In this document: positions 29,881 through 37,200 of the stretch, piece after piece | How positions within the stretch are numbered: position 1 is the first letter of the stretch | Layout of the letters: each line of letters starts with the position of its first letter | Assembly (NCBI RefSeq): GCF_000190535.1 | Contig: NC_015160.1 | Coordinates: forward strand, 3,658,001-3,722,000 | Origin: Odoribacter splanchnicus DSM 20712 | Lineage (GTDB): Bacteria > Bacteroidota > Bacteroidia > Bacteroidales > Marinifilaceae | Length of the DNA stretch: 64,000 nt | Reading direction: 5' to 3' | The notes under the pieces: model-generated | Databases searched by the model: none | Told to the model about the DNA's origin: nothing | Seen by the model: the letters and a program-made list of their open reading frames with translations, nothing else | Translations under genes and position numbers: made by a program

Positions 29881-30509
29881 TTTCAGGCTTATAAAAAACT
29901 GACCGGGAAACAGCAGCAAGAGGTGATGGCTGCCATTCGGGATACCAACAGGGTGGCTGATTTATGCGAGAACAATTCCGGTCTGAAAGCTGTCTGCTTG
30001 AAGAAGTTCCCGGCAGCCTTCCAGCAGCCTTTGAAGAATCTGTTTGTTTATTTATGGGAAAATGCATTGCGTTCCCCAAAATTTAATGATCATTTTTCGA
30101 CCGGGTTGGAAGATTTTATTGATAAATTTATTGCTGAAAATAAAAGTATTGAAGTATGTCCGTTTTGTGCTTTGGAAAGTTTTTATGATTTGCAGGGGCA
30201 ATCCAGACGAGAAATAGGTCATTGGTTGTGTAAAGAACAATATCCCTATCTTGTGGTTAATTTTGATAATCTTGTACCGATTGGGCATGCTTGTACTCTG
30301 GTTAAACATCGATGTGTTTATTATCCTGAATATAGGTTACATTTAACTTTTAAACGAACCGGCACTAACAAATGATATTAAAAAAGGGGATTAGGAGTTA
30401 GTGATATAAACCCAATGGTCCCAAAGATGATGATTTAGTGGAAAGTTGGAAAAAACTTTTTAATATTCAACAAAGGTATGAGTCTGCAATTAATGATAAG
30501 GTATTCTGA
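29881..30509 (+). pseudogene. HNH nuclease remnant fused in frame to the TPR gene
   Basis: The region after TVLFQAYKKL resembles the helical linker and HNH domain of nucleases that accompany ATPases in defence loci: VADLCENNSGLKAVCLKKFP, then EVCPFCALE, then GHWLCKEQYPYLVVNFDNLVPIGHAC. The expected DH at the catalytic site is GH, and the CN at the metal end is CT. After a stop at 30375 the protein reappears in another frame with KPNGPKDDDLVESWKKLFNIQ up to 30509. The Septu PtuB nucleases are one possible source, but the assignment to a system is a guess. Confidence 0.6.
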
Positions 30510-30803
30510 TGGCGACGGGGGGGGACATCATCATGGACGGATTTGCCGCTTCCATCGGGAATGATGCGGAAAGGGCATACGCTTTTGTTTTTTTTATGGG
30601 CGGGATACTGCTCCTTTTTTGGGGGTACATTGCAGTATTATATCCGTAAGGAGCAGAAGCCTGTGCCCTTGTTCCTGGGGTATAGCTTGTTGTTGGTGTC
30701 GGTTGTAGGGTATATTCTATTGCCTTTGTCGAGTTTCTGGCTGTTGATTCCGCAGGCATTGATTATGATCGGGGGTACTTCGATGGGGGTAAAAGGCTAT
30801 TAG
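30509..30803 (+). pseudogene. Small membrane protein, apparently frameshifted
   Basis: An ATG-started frame reads MATGGDIIMDGFAASIGNDAE and a helix, then stops at 30640. A second frame provides the continuation (IRKEQKPVPLFLG and two helices, ending GTSMGVKGY, stop at 30803). Together they would make a protein of about 97 residues with three helices. The family is not recognised. The hairpin at 30802-30831 (TAGCCC...GGGCTA) may be its terminator. Confidence 0.4.
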
Positions 30804-30892
30804 CCCCCGAGGACGTGTCTTGCGGGCTATTTCCTTTTTGGCATGCGGAATGGAATTAACTTAAAGGGGGGAGGAAGCACTAAGTTGGTGCC

Positions 30893-30988
30893 ATGAGAAA
30901 AATAGAAGAGGGAATCGTGCAAGTGTTGACAGAGACGGGAACCGCTTTTATTTGTTTAGCGGACGTGACGGAGTTAGCGCCGGAGTAG
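30893..30988 (+). other. Short coding scrap resembling the start of an epoxyqueuosine-reductase-like protein
   Basis: The 31 codons MRKIEEGIVQVLTETGTAFI ... CLADVTELAPE resemble the first residues of a Bacteroidota iron-sulphur protein family (start with K-I-E, then GATFIGFADVS). A stop follows at 30986-30988, and the protein-like sequence seems to go on for a few residues in another frame. No more than a remnant; the assignment is weak. The remaining bases up to 31263 show no gene. Confidence 0.25.
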
Positions 30989-31263
30989 AACAGGGTATGC
31001 CCCGGGTATAACAGGTACTTTTTCATTGCGGATATAAGCGGGACAAAAATGACGTCCACGATGTGTGCTTGCTGTGCGGACATTCCGGTATTCCTGTGCC
31101 GGAGGAATACAGGGAATCGCAGGGGGGAGAGTACCGGGTAAGCGTCCGTTTGTGATAGGGTTCCCTCCGGATTGCCCGAAATACACATCACTGCGGGCTA
31201 TCCGGAGATTAGCAATTTTGGAAAAGTGATTGTGCTCGGTTTGGTATAATTTTGTCCGCAGAG

Positions 31264-32124
31264 ATGAAAAAGAAATTGACAACAGAAGAAGATTACAGGC
31301 AGCGGGTGGACCGGGTGTGTATGTATATCCGGGAGCACCTCGACAAGGAGATTGATATGCGTCGTCTTGCCGTCTTGTCGGCATTCTCGCCGTTTCATTT
31401 TCACCGCATTATGCGCGCTTATCTGAAAGAACCGATCGGAGCGTTCATTATACGCACAAGGGTGGAAACGGCGGCGAAGCTGTTGCGTTATACTGATCTT
31501 CCCGTCGCGGATATTGCCTACCGGGTGGGGTACGACACCCCGTCCTCGCTGACCAAATCTTTCTGTAAACTTTTCGGTATCTCTCCTAAAATGTATCGTT
31601 TAACCAAAAATTATCAGATGATGACAACACGGGAACCGAAGGCTGAAGTGAAGCTCAGCCGTGCCAAAGTCGTGGAACAGGAACCTAAGACGGTTCTGTA
31701 CATCAGTGCCACGGGAGATTATAAAAAGGTGGATTACAGTGCGATGTATATGCGGATGTGGGAGGAGATCAAGCGGCAGGGACTTTTCTCGGCAGGTATT
31801 GAACATTTGGCTTTATACCACGATAATCCCGAAATCACGGCCGAAGAAAACCTGAAATGCGATGTATGTATCCGCATTTGCAAACCTGCCGGACCCAACG
31901 GGGATATCGGCGTAAAAACCATCGGCGGCGGACGTTTCGTCGCGTTTACGTATATTGGTGAGTACTGTAAAATAGGGGCGGCCTATGATAAAATTTACGG
32001 GGAGTTACTGGCAGAAGGAGGTTTCGAGACCCGGGGCAACTACTGTTTTGAAAAATATGTGAGTGATCCCCGCTGCACGGCTCCGGAAAAGCTGAAAACG
32101 GAGATTTATATTCCGATAGAATAA
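31264..32124 (+). CDS. AraC-family regulator with GyrI-like effector domain
   Basis: A 286-residue cytosolic regulator. Residues about 10-110 form two helix-turn-helix motifs of the AraC type (RRLAVLSAFSPFHFHRIMRAY and VADIAYRVGYDTPSSLTKSF); residues about 128-286 form a GyrI-like small-molecule domain (VLYISATGDY to EIYIPIE), as in Rob/BmrR-type multidrug sensors. The ATG at 31264 is preferred to a TTG at 31252. A -7 box TAATTTTG lies at 31247-31254. It is intact, although the neighbours on both sides are broken, and no transporter lies next to it. Confidence 0.88.
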   Translation: MKKKLTTEEDYRQRVDRVCMYIREHLDKEIDMRRLAVLSAFSPFHFHRIMRAYLKEPIGAFIIRTRVETAAKLLRYTDLPVADIAYRVGYDTPSSLTKSFCKLFGISPKMYRLTKNYQMMTTREPKAEVKLSRAKVVEQEPKTVLYISATGDYKKVDYSAMYMRMWEEIKRQGLFSAGIEHLALYHDNPEITAEENLKCDVCIRICKPAGPNGDIGVKTIGGGRFVAFTYIGEYCKIGAAYDKIYGELLAEGGFETRGNYCFEKYVSDPRCTAPEKLKTEIYIPIE

Positions 32125-32179
32125 ATTTGCAGGAACACGTCCGGGGAAGGGGTATAACATTATGGCAGGTATTCTCTTC

Positions 32180-32410
32180 TTAACTTATGCGCCGGGTATA
32201 TAAGTCAAAATTAACCTGCCATTCACCGTTGTCGTTTACCATAATATCCTGCCACTGCAAACTGTCGGTTTCGATTTTGGCAAAGATCCAATTTTTTCCT
32301 TTCGTCGGTGATGTTTGTCAAGGCTATTGGGTTGCCTTGCTTTCTTGCGTCAAACTGCATGATTTTTCTGTATAACACCAGGCAATATCCCAGGTACACG
32401 TACCGGGATT
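32180..32410 (-). pseudogene. C-terminal remnant of an unrecognised protein
   Basis: On the minus strand a protein-like stretch reads RKIMQFDARKQGNPIALTNI and TDERK, then, after a one-base shift in a run of A, NWIFAKIETDSLQWQDIMVN and NGEWQVNFDLYTRRIS with a stop at 32182-32180. It looks like the end of a small beta-rich domain. No start is present (in-frame stop upstream near 32410). I cannot name the family. The bases 32411-32480 show nothing. Confidence 0.4.
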
Positions 32411-32480
32411 ATAAGCCGGGTGGGTGTGACCGGGGATTGGCGGGAGGCTTGAGGCTATTCTATTGCAGGTATTCAATGGG

Positions 32481-33438
32481 CTATTGCCGGGTTTTATCCA
32501 GGGGAAACGATTGGTATCGGACTGTGTTGAAATCGATATTTTTCAGGTCGATGCAGCGGATGGTTGAGTTGTAGGTTGTTTTGTAATATATTTTGCGGTT
32601 TGTGAGGTCGATGGCCGAGGTCCACCGGGTGGCACTTGGAATGTCGGGGGATTTACCAACGGGATGTTCTATGCCGATGGGAATATCGGAATTATTGAGG
32701 ATGTGGAAGCATTGGAGGACGGTTTCAAAGCCTGTAGGCTGTTGCTTTGTAAAAAACGATCCGGACAAAACGGGAAGGCGGAGTGACGTCTCCGGGCAGA
32801 CCTAAAAATCCCGATCCTGCCCCAAAAGCAGTCAGCGTGAGGTTGCCTAGGGCGTGGGGGCTACTCCTCCCGAAAAAAGGTTTATGTAATTGTTTCGGTT
32901 GGTGAGCTGCCATCCGAATCCGGGGGAATTGGTCAATATTCCTACGGGGTTATCGTAAAAATGGGGGATGCCGTCTACAATTTCCAGTACTGCCTGTCTG
33001 TCGCTGGAGTCGCTTATGTGCCAGTGGACGGTGGAAGTGGAACCGGGCTTGTCCAGACCGATAATCCGGATGGAAGGAAGGGCTGTTTTAACTTCGTCGA
33101 CAGAAGAAAATAGTGCAAGCACAGCTTACCAGTTGCAGATTGTTGACAGTGCGGTTGTTTTCTGTCAGGTCGTAGGCGGAGTAGGTTCCGTTCCGGGGGA
33201 AATAGAAAAGGCCCGCAGAAAGCCCTGCTTCATTGAGTCCTTCGGCTATGAATCCTTTTTTGTATGATGGCCTGGTCAGTCCGGCCACACCGTATTTCGT
33301 TTGGAAGGTAGCTCCGTTGAGTCCTGTCGGCGTATAAGTTTTAATTTGTCTGCCTCTGGGGATAAACACCGGCGCCCCGTACTTTATGGCAATTGGAAAA
33401 ATGGCTGGAGAAAAAAGGAACCACAGGAAAAGGTACAA
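32481..33438 (-). pseudogene. Choloylglycine hydrolase (bile salt hydrolase-type) pseudogene
   Basis: The minus strand carries, across at least four frames, the body of an Ntn-type choloylglycine hydrolase: FIPRGRQIKTYTPTG, GFIAEGLNEAGLSAGLFYFP, then VHWHISDSSDRQAVLEIVDG and YDNPVGILTNSPGFGWQLTN, then AFGAGSGFLGLPGDVTPPSR, then ILNNSDIPIGIEHPVGK and IPSATRWTSAIDLTNRKIYY. These follow the family order. Frameshifts occur near 33115, 32860 and 32755. The N-terminal segment with the catalytic Cys nucleophile is absent. The gene cannot make an active enzyme. Confidence 0.8.
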
Positions 33439-33551
33439 TTGTACACTAAAAACAAAGGGTTCATAAAAGGTTCACACAACGAAGGCCGCTCTTTCGGACA
33501 GCCTTCCGTTTGATAACATTCATACCTGTTCGTTCCAACATCATCCGTTTA

Positions 33552-33847
33552 TCATCCCACCTTGCTCCGTACCCTCCGGATCAGCAGCACCCCTTCCATC
33601 ACCGTCACGCTCACATACGAATCCTCCACAATCCCGGCTTCCCTCATCCATTTCCCTTTCAACTGTAAAAAAGGAACTTCCTTTCTTCCTTCCTCAAGTA
33701 AACTTTGACCTTTAGGTCATGTACCTCCGGTGTCTCCGTCCTGATCTCCACGGCCACCTCGGCCACTGCCGGGCTGATCACCTTCCTCAATACATTTCTC
33801 CTTTCCGGCATTTCTGCCCTGTTTTCCCTTATATCAATCTTTGCCAT
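33552..33847 (-). pseudogene. SymE-like toxin gene with a frameshift
   Basis: Frame 1 starts MAKIDIRENRAEMPERR at 33847 and reaches HDLKVKVYLRKEERK; a shift of one base within the purine run then gives EVPFLQLKGKWMREAGIVE and SYVSVTVMEGVLLIRRVRSK with a stop at 33554-33552. The second part is the SymE signature (P-x-L-x-L-x-G-K-W-L-x-E-A-G-F ... V-x-V-x-x-G-x-L-x-I). SymE is an AbrB-fold RNA-cleaving toxin normally held down by an antisense RNA. Without a programmed shift the product is a short truncated peptide. Confidence 0.6.
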
Positions 33848-33994
33848 AACTTTCTGTTTTTAGGGGGTGAATAACTAAGCCACTGCGTTTTTAGCCTTTA
33901 TCATCATAATTTCCTCCAGCTCGCTGCTTATCTGCTCATAATAGTACAGCTTTTCCGAAATCAAATGGCCAAAACGATCCGATTTTTGCCGCCA

Positions 33995-34312
33995 TTACCG
34001 TCCATTTTCCGATAGCCCAGCCAACCCGTTCTTTCTCCTCCTGGCTGCACCCGCCATGAATGATATAATAATGACAAGCCCTTTGAATTTCCGCCAGTCC
34101 GTCCACGAACATTCCAGCGTCCCCAACAGCGTTTCCATCATTCCCGTATCATCTTGCATAAAATCCAGCACATCCCTGTAATTTGAATAATTTTTTTTGC
34201 TCGCCAAAGCATGTTTCCCGGTTATTTTAAACAGCCTTGCCAATCGCTTCTGACTTTTCGTCAGTCGTTGCGGCCCATTGTTTTTCTCCGGTGTCAAATC
34301 AACGGTACTCAT
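33995..34312 (-). CDS. Hypothetical protein of the accessory island
   Basis: A 105-residue basic protein, helical, with MSTVDLTPEKNNGPQRLTK then KSQKRLARLFKITGKHALASK and YRDVLDFMQDDTGMMETLLG. The last 30 residues (after DWRKFKG) are of a different character, and a shift by one base there gives an equally plausible end, so the C-terminus may be frameshifted. I do not recognise the family. It is divergent from the KilA-N gene, with the structured block between them. Confidence 0.45.
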   Translation of the reverse strand: MSTVDLTPEKNNGPQRLTKSQKRLARLFKITGKHALASKKNYSNYRDVLDFMQDDTGMMETLLGTLECSWTDWRKFKGLVIIISFMAGAARRRKNGLAGLSENGR

Positions 34313-34334
34313 AACTTTTGATATTTGGAGTGAG

Positions 34335-34505
34335 GGCGGAAAAAAAGACGGTTCCGCCTTTCCCGTTGCATGTCACCTCAGAGAAGCCGGGGGCACATTA
34401 ATGCTCCCCACGGGGGTACGGAACCGTGTATCAAGTTAGCGGACATAAAAAATCCCGCTACTGAAATTGAAGCAGGTTCACTGCTTCTCTGATTAATGAC
34501 ATGCA
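34335..34505. ncRNA. Highly structured non-coding block (candidate structured RNA or leader)
   Basis: In 171 bases there are at least six exact or near-exact pairings: GGCGGA 34335-34340 with 34353-34358; ACGGTTCCG 34348-34356 with 34419-34427; a 21/23-base pair of arms 34367-34387 and 34483-34505 (TGCATGTCA outer part exact); TAGCGG 34437-34442 with 34455-34460; GAAGCAG 34469-34475 with 34481-34487; and GGGGGCA with TGCTCCCC around 34390-34410. Nothing in it is coding. It lies between two divergent genes, so either strand may be the RNA. No reverse transcriptase is nearby, which argues against a retron RNA. Confidence 0.45.
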
Positions 34506-34607
34506 CCCCAAATATACAACTTTATTTCATCTTACCAAACACTTAAAGACAAAAATTTCTGTAACACAAATGCCCCATTCCTCTGTGTCTTTATCAGGAT
34601 TTTAGTT

Positions 34608-34615
34608 TATTTTTG
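34608..34615 (+). promoter_or_regulatory. -7 box of the KilA-N gene
   Basis: TATTTTTG matches TAnnTTTG and lies 27 bases before the ATG at 34643. An in-frame TTG at 34613 overlaps the box, which supports the later ATG start. No good -33 box is evident. Confidence 0.4.
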
Positions 34616-34642
34616 TACAATAAACGTCAATTCATCTGCTGC

Positions 34643-35449
34643 ATGACAAAAATCACCGTACAAGACACCGATATTTCAATCGTAAAATACAATGAGGAAG
34701 ATTATATCAGTCTTACAGACATGGCCCGAAGCCAAATGCAGGAACATATTATTTTCCGTTGGCTTAGTCTGAAGAGTACAATCGAATACCTTGGTGAATG
34801 GGAAATGCTTTATAATCCCGTTTTTAATTGTACCGAATTCGGTACAATTAAAAACGCCGCCGGAAGCAACAATTTTGTACTATCGGTGAAAACATGGATT
34901 GAACAAACCAATGCGCAGGGCATTCGTTCAAAGGCCGGGCGATACGGTGGTACATATGCCCACAGGGATATTGCCTACCATTTCGGCATGTGGCTTAGTC
35001 CAAAATTTCAATTACTTTTAATCAAAGAATATCAGCGGCTGAAAACGGAAGAGCAAAAATTGCTGGGCTGGTCGGCAAAGCGGGAACTATCAAAAATCAA
35101 CTACCGCATCCACACGGATGCCATTCGGCAAAACCTTATTCCGGCAAAGGTGACGCCAGCTCAGGCAAATATCATTTATGCCAGCGAAGCCGATGTGCTG
35201 AACGTGGCAATGTTCAGCATGACGGCAAAGCAATGGCGCGAGGCTAATCCGGAACTCAAAGGAAATATCCGGGATTACGCCACGATTAACGAATTGATTT
35301 GCTTGTCGAACATGGAGAACCTGAACGCAGTTTTTATCGAACAAGGAATACCGCAAAGTGAACGGCTCATAAAACTAAACCAAATTGCTATCCATCAAAT
35401 GAGCATATTGGAAACCGGAGACGCTAATGACCGCAAACTGTTAAAGTGA
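34643..35449 (+). CDS. KilA-N domain protein
   Basis: A 268-residue protein. The N-terminal two thirds is a KilA-N DNA-binding domain as found in phage and in Bacteroidota mobile elements: VKYNEEDYISLTDMAR, then FVLSVKTWIEQTNAQGIRSK, then AGRYGGTYAHRDIAYHFGMW and LSPKFQLLLIKEYQRL. The C-terminal part is the associated helical domain (KINYRIHTDAIRQNLIPAK onwards). These proteins are probably antirepressors or regulators of the element; related genes are frequent in Bacteroides accessory regions. A perfect 38-bp palindrome lies within the coding sequence at 34819-34856. Confidence 0.85.
   Translation: MTKITVQDTDISIVKYNEEDYISLTDMARSQMQEHIIFRWLSLKSTIEYLGEWEMLYNPVFNCTEFGTIKNAAGSNNFVLSVKTWIEQTNAQGIRSKAGRYGGTYAHRDIAYHFGMWLSPKFQLLLIKEYQRLKTEEQKLLGWSAKRELSKINYRIHTDAIRQNLIPAKVTPAQANIIYASEADVLNVAMFSMTAKQWREANPELKGNIRDYATINELICLSNMENLNAVFIEQGIPQSERLIKLNQIAIHQMSILETGDANDRKLLK
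34819..34856. repeat. Perfect 38-bp palindrome inside the KilA-N gene
   Basis: The stretch centred on GAATTC at 34837/34838 is its own reverse complement over 19 bases on each side (CGTTTTTAATTGTACCGAA and complement). It encodes VFNCTEFGTIKN, in the variable middle of the KilA-N fold. It could be a binding site (possibly for the KilA-N protein itself), or an origin of a hairpin in the mRNA. Confidence 0.85.
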
Positions 35450-35642
35450 CACACCCCTCCGTCCCCATCTGTTTGGATTTTAATTATGGCGAATTCGCCA
35501 TAAATTTCTTCTTATCAAAAAAAACAATATCTTTACATTAATTCAGTTTTATGAATGCGAAAGAAACTTTGAACTAACTGAAAAGCCATTAAATAAAATA
35601 ATTGAATAGAAACAACAAATAAAAACACAATAAAATTCAGCT

Positions 35643-35948
35643 ATGATTAATTATGCAGAATTGACTACTTATTCGTATCAAATGATAAACGATAGTCTAA
35701 ATATCAGTAAATTACTCAATTTCCTTTGTAATTGTGCGGTAAATCAAAATGGTAGTATTTCGGAAGAGGAAATCCGGAAAGCATTTGAATTTATGAAAGC
35801 TCGTGACAAACAAAATATTGAAAAAGAGCTAAGGTTATCTGACGAACAAAAAGAGAAGGAAAAACAGCAGGTGGATGCTTGGTATGATTATTGCGAACAA
35901 ATGCTCAAAGCAGAATTGGAAAAACGATGCGAGATAAGGAATTACTAA
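35643..35948 (+). CDS. Hypothetical coiled-coil protein upstream of the SIR2 gene
   Basis: A 101-residue acidic/basic alternating protein, helical throughout. Residues 1-45 (AELTTYSYQMINDSLNIS...) look like a small helical domain, and 45-101 a coiled coil rich in Glu and Lys (KEKEKQQVDAWYDYCEQML). No known domain is recognised. Its AT-rich base use equals that of the SIR2 and NTPase genes downstream, so it may belong to the same acquired unit. The 193 bases before it are AT-rich with no visible gene. Confidence 0.55.
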   Translation: MINYAELTTYSYQMINDSLNISKLLNFLCNCAVNQNGSISEEEIRKAFEFMKARDKQNIEKELRLSDEQKEKEKQQVDAWYDYCEQMLKAELEKRCEIRNY

Positions 35949-36001
35949 ATTTTGAAAAGTCAACCGTCATCAGTTTATAATTTTCTGAATTTATCCTGCC
36001 A

Positions 36002-36088
36002 ATGAAAATTAAAGAATTTATTACCCAAGTAGAAGGCCTGTATCTTACAACGTATAAACCGGATCAATTTATCATTGATCGGATATAA
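36002..36088 (+). CDS. Possible 28-residue peptide before the SIR2 gene
   Basis: An ATG at 36002 opens a 28-codon frame (MKIKEFITQVEGLYLTTYKP...) ending at a TAA at 36086-36088. It ends 37 bases before the chosen SIR2 start. The helix-like composition is protein-like, but no homologue can be named; it may be a leader peptide or the remnant of a gene. Confidence 0.25.
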   Translation: MKIKEFITQVEGLYLTTYKPDQFIIDRI

Positions 36089-36125
36089 GTTTTTCAGCAT
36101 TCATTTTAGAACCATAATTGTAACA

Positions 36126-37115
36126 ATGTCCTTTAATATCGAACATTTAAAACAAAGACCTCATTTGGTAATACTGGGCGCAGGGGCAACAATAGCCACT
36201 ATTCCCGCTGGAGATAAATATGGCCGGAAATCTTCAGTAATGGATAACTTCATAAGTGAGCTTCAACTAAATGATCTGTTTAAAAATATCCAATTAAAAA
36301 CAAACAGCAAAAACTTAGAAAATATATATTCAGAACTTTATGAACGTAATGATTGCCAAAACATACGTTTGGCTTTAGAAGAGAGAATCTTTAATCACTT
36401 TGATTTACTTTGTTTACCGGATCAGCCTACCATATATGACCTCCTCATTATCTCTTTGCGTAAAAAAGACGCTATTGCAACTTTTAATTGGGATCCCCTT
36501 TTATTACAGGCCTATAACCGGGTAGTAAAGATAACGGATGACTTACCGGAACTTTTATTCTTACATGGATGCGTACATGCCGGAATTTGTAGGCAAGACA
36601 ACCGGTTCGGGCACATAAAAGCGCATTGTCCGGTTTGCGGCCATTCATTTCAAAAAATTCCTTTACTTTATCCGGTAAAACAAAAAGATTACACTTCTGA
36701 TATTTTTATTCGTGATCAGTGGCAGGCGGTAAAATACTATCTGCAACAATCCCTCATATTGACAATATTTGGTTATAGTGCACCCGAAACCGATAGAGAG
36801 GCCCTGAACCTTCTTCATCAGGGATATGGTTCGGATGTTCGTTACTTGGATCAAATAGAAATAATTGATATAAAAGAACACAACCAATTGTATGATACCT
36901 GGAGTTACTTTTTTGACAAATCTCATGGTCATTTAGAAACACATAAATCTTTCTTTGACTCCCTGCTTGCTGAATTTCCGCGGCGAAGTGTTGAAGGGTA
37001 TTACAAACGGAATATTGAAGGCTGGTGGGGAGATTCCCCTGTTTGTTTTAAAGAAGAAAATTGTAACACATTTGAAAACTTGAAGATGCTTTTAAATCCT
37101 TTACTCCAAAAGTAA
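36126..37115 (+). CDS. SIR2-family protein (putative NAD-consuming defence effector)
   Basis: A 329-residue protein with a SIR2 Rossmann fold. The NAD loop is VILGAGAT (15-22), the catalytic Asn lies in TFNWD (N121), and the catalytic His in FLHGC (H147). A zinc-like cluster is C155, C168, C171 (HCPVCGH), and the second NAD segment is LTIFGYSAPETDREA (212-226). All residues needed for NAD binding and cleavage are present. The start was set at the ATG of MSFNIEHLKQ and not at an in-frame upstream start at 36075. It precedes the NTPase gene by 85 bases; SIR2 proteins of this layout in such pairs are usually NADases that deplete NAD during phage infection. Confidence 0.82.
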   Translation: MSFNIEHLKQRPHLVILGAGATIATIPAGDKYGRKSSVMDNFISELQLNDLFKNIQLKTNSKNLENIYSELYERNDCQNIRLALEERIFNHFDLLCLPDQPTIYDLLIISLRKKDAIATFNWDPLLLQAYNRVVKITDDLPELLFLHGCVHAGICRQDNRFGHIKAHCPVCGHSFQKIPLLYPVKQKDYTSDIFIRDQWQAVKYYLQQSLILTIFGYSAPETDREALNLLHQGYGSDVRYLDQIEIIDIKEHNQLYDTWSYFFDKSHGHLETHKSFFDSLLAEFPRRSVEGYYKRNIEGWWGDSPVCFKEENCNTFENLKMLLNPLLQK

Positions 37116-37200
37116 ATAACTGTACGGGGCTGTGTAAATTATTTATTTTATAGATAAAATAGGTTCCATTGTAAATAATGCGTTTAAAAGATCAAATAAA

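Noticed and set aside
30416..30423. Left attachment repeat of the island (TGGTCCCA, shared with the tRNA 3' end)
   Set aside because: Only 8 bases match; longer comparison fails, so chance is a sufficient explanation.
34335..34505. Retron RNA
   Set aside because: No reverse transcriptase gene lies nearby, and no clear branching G or msd layout can be shown.
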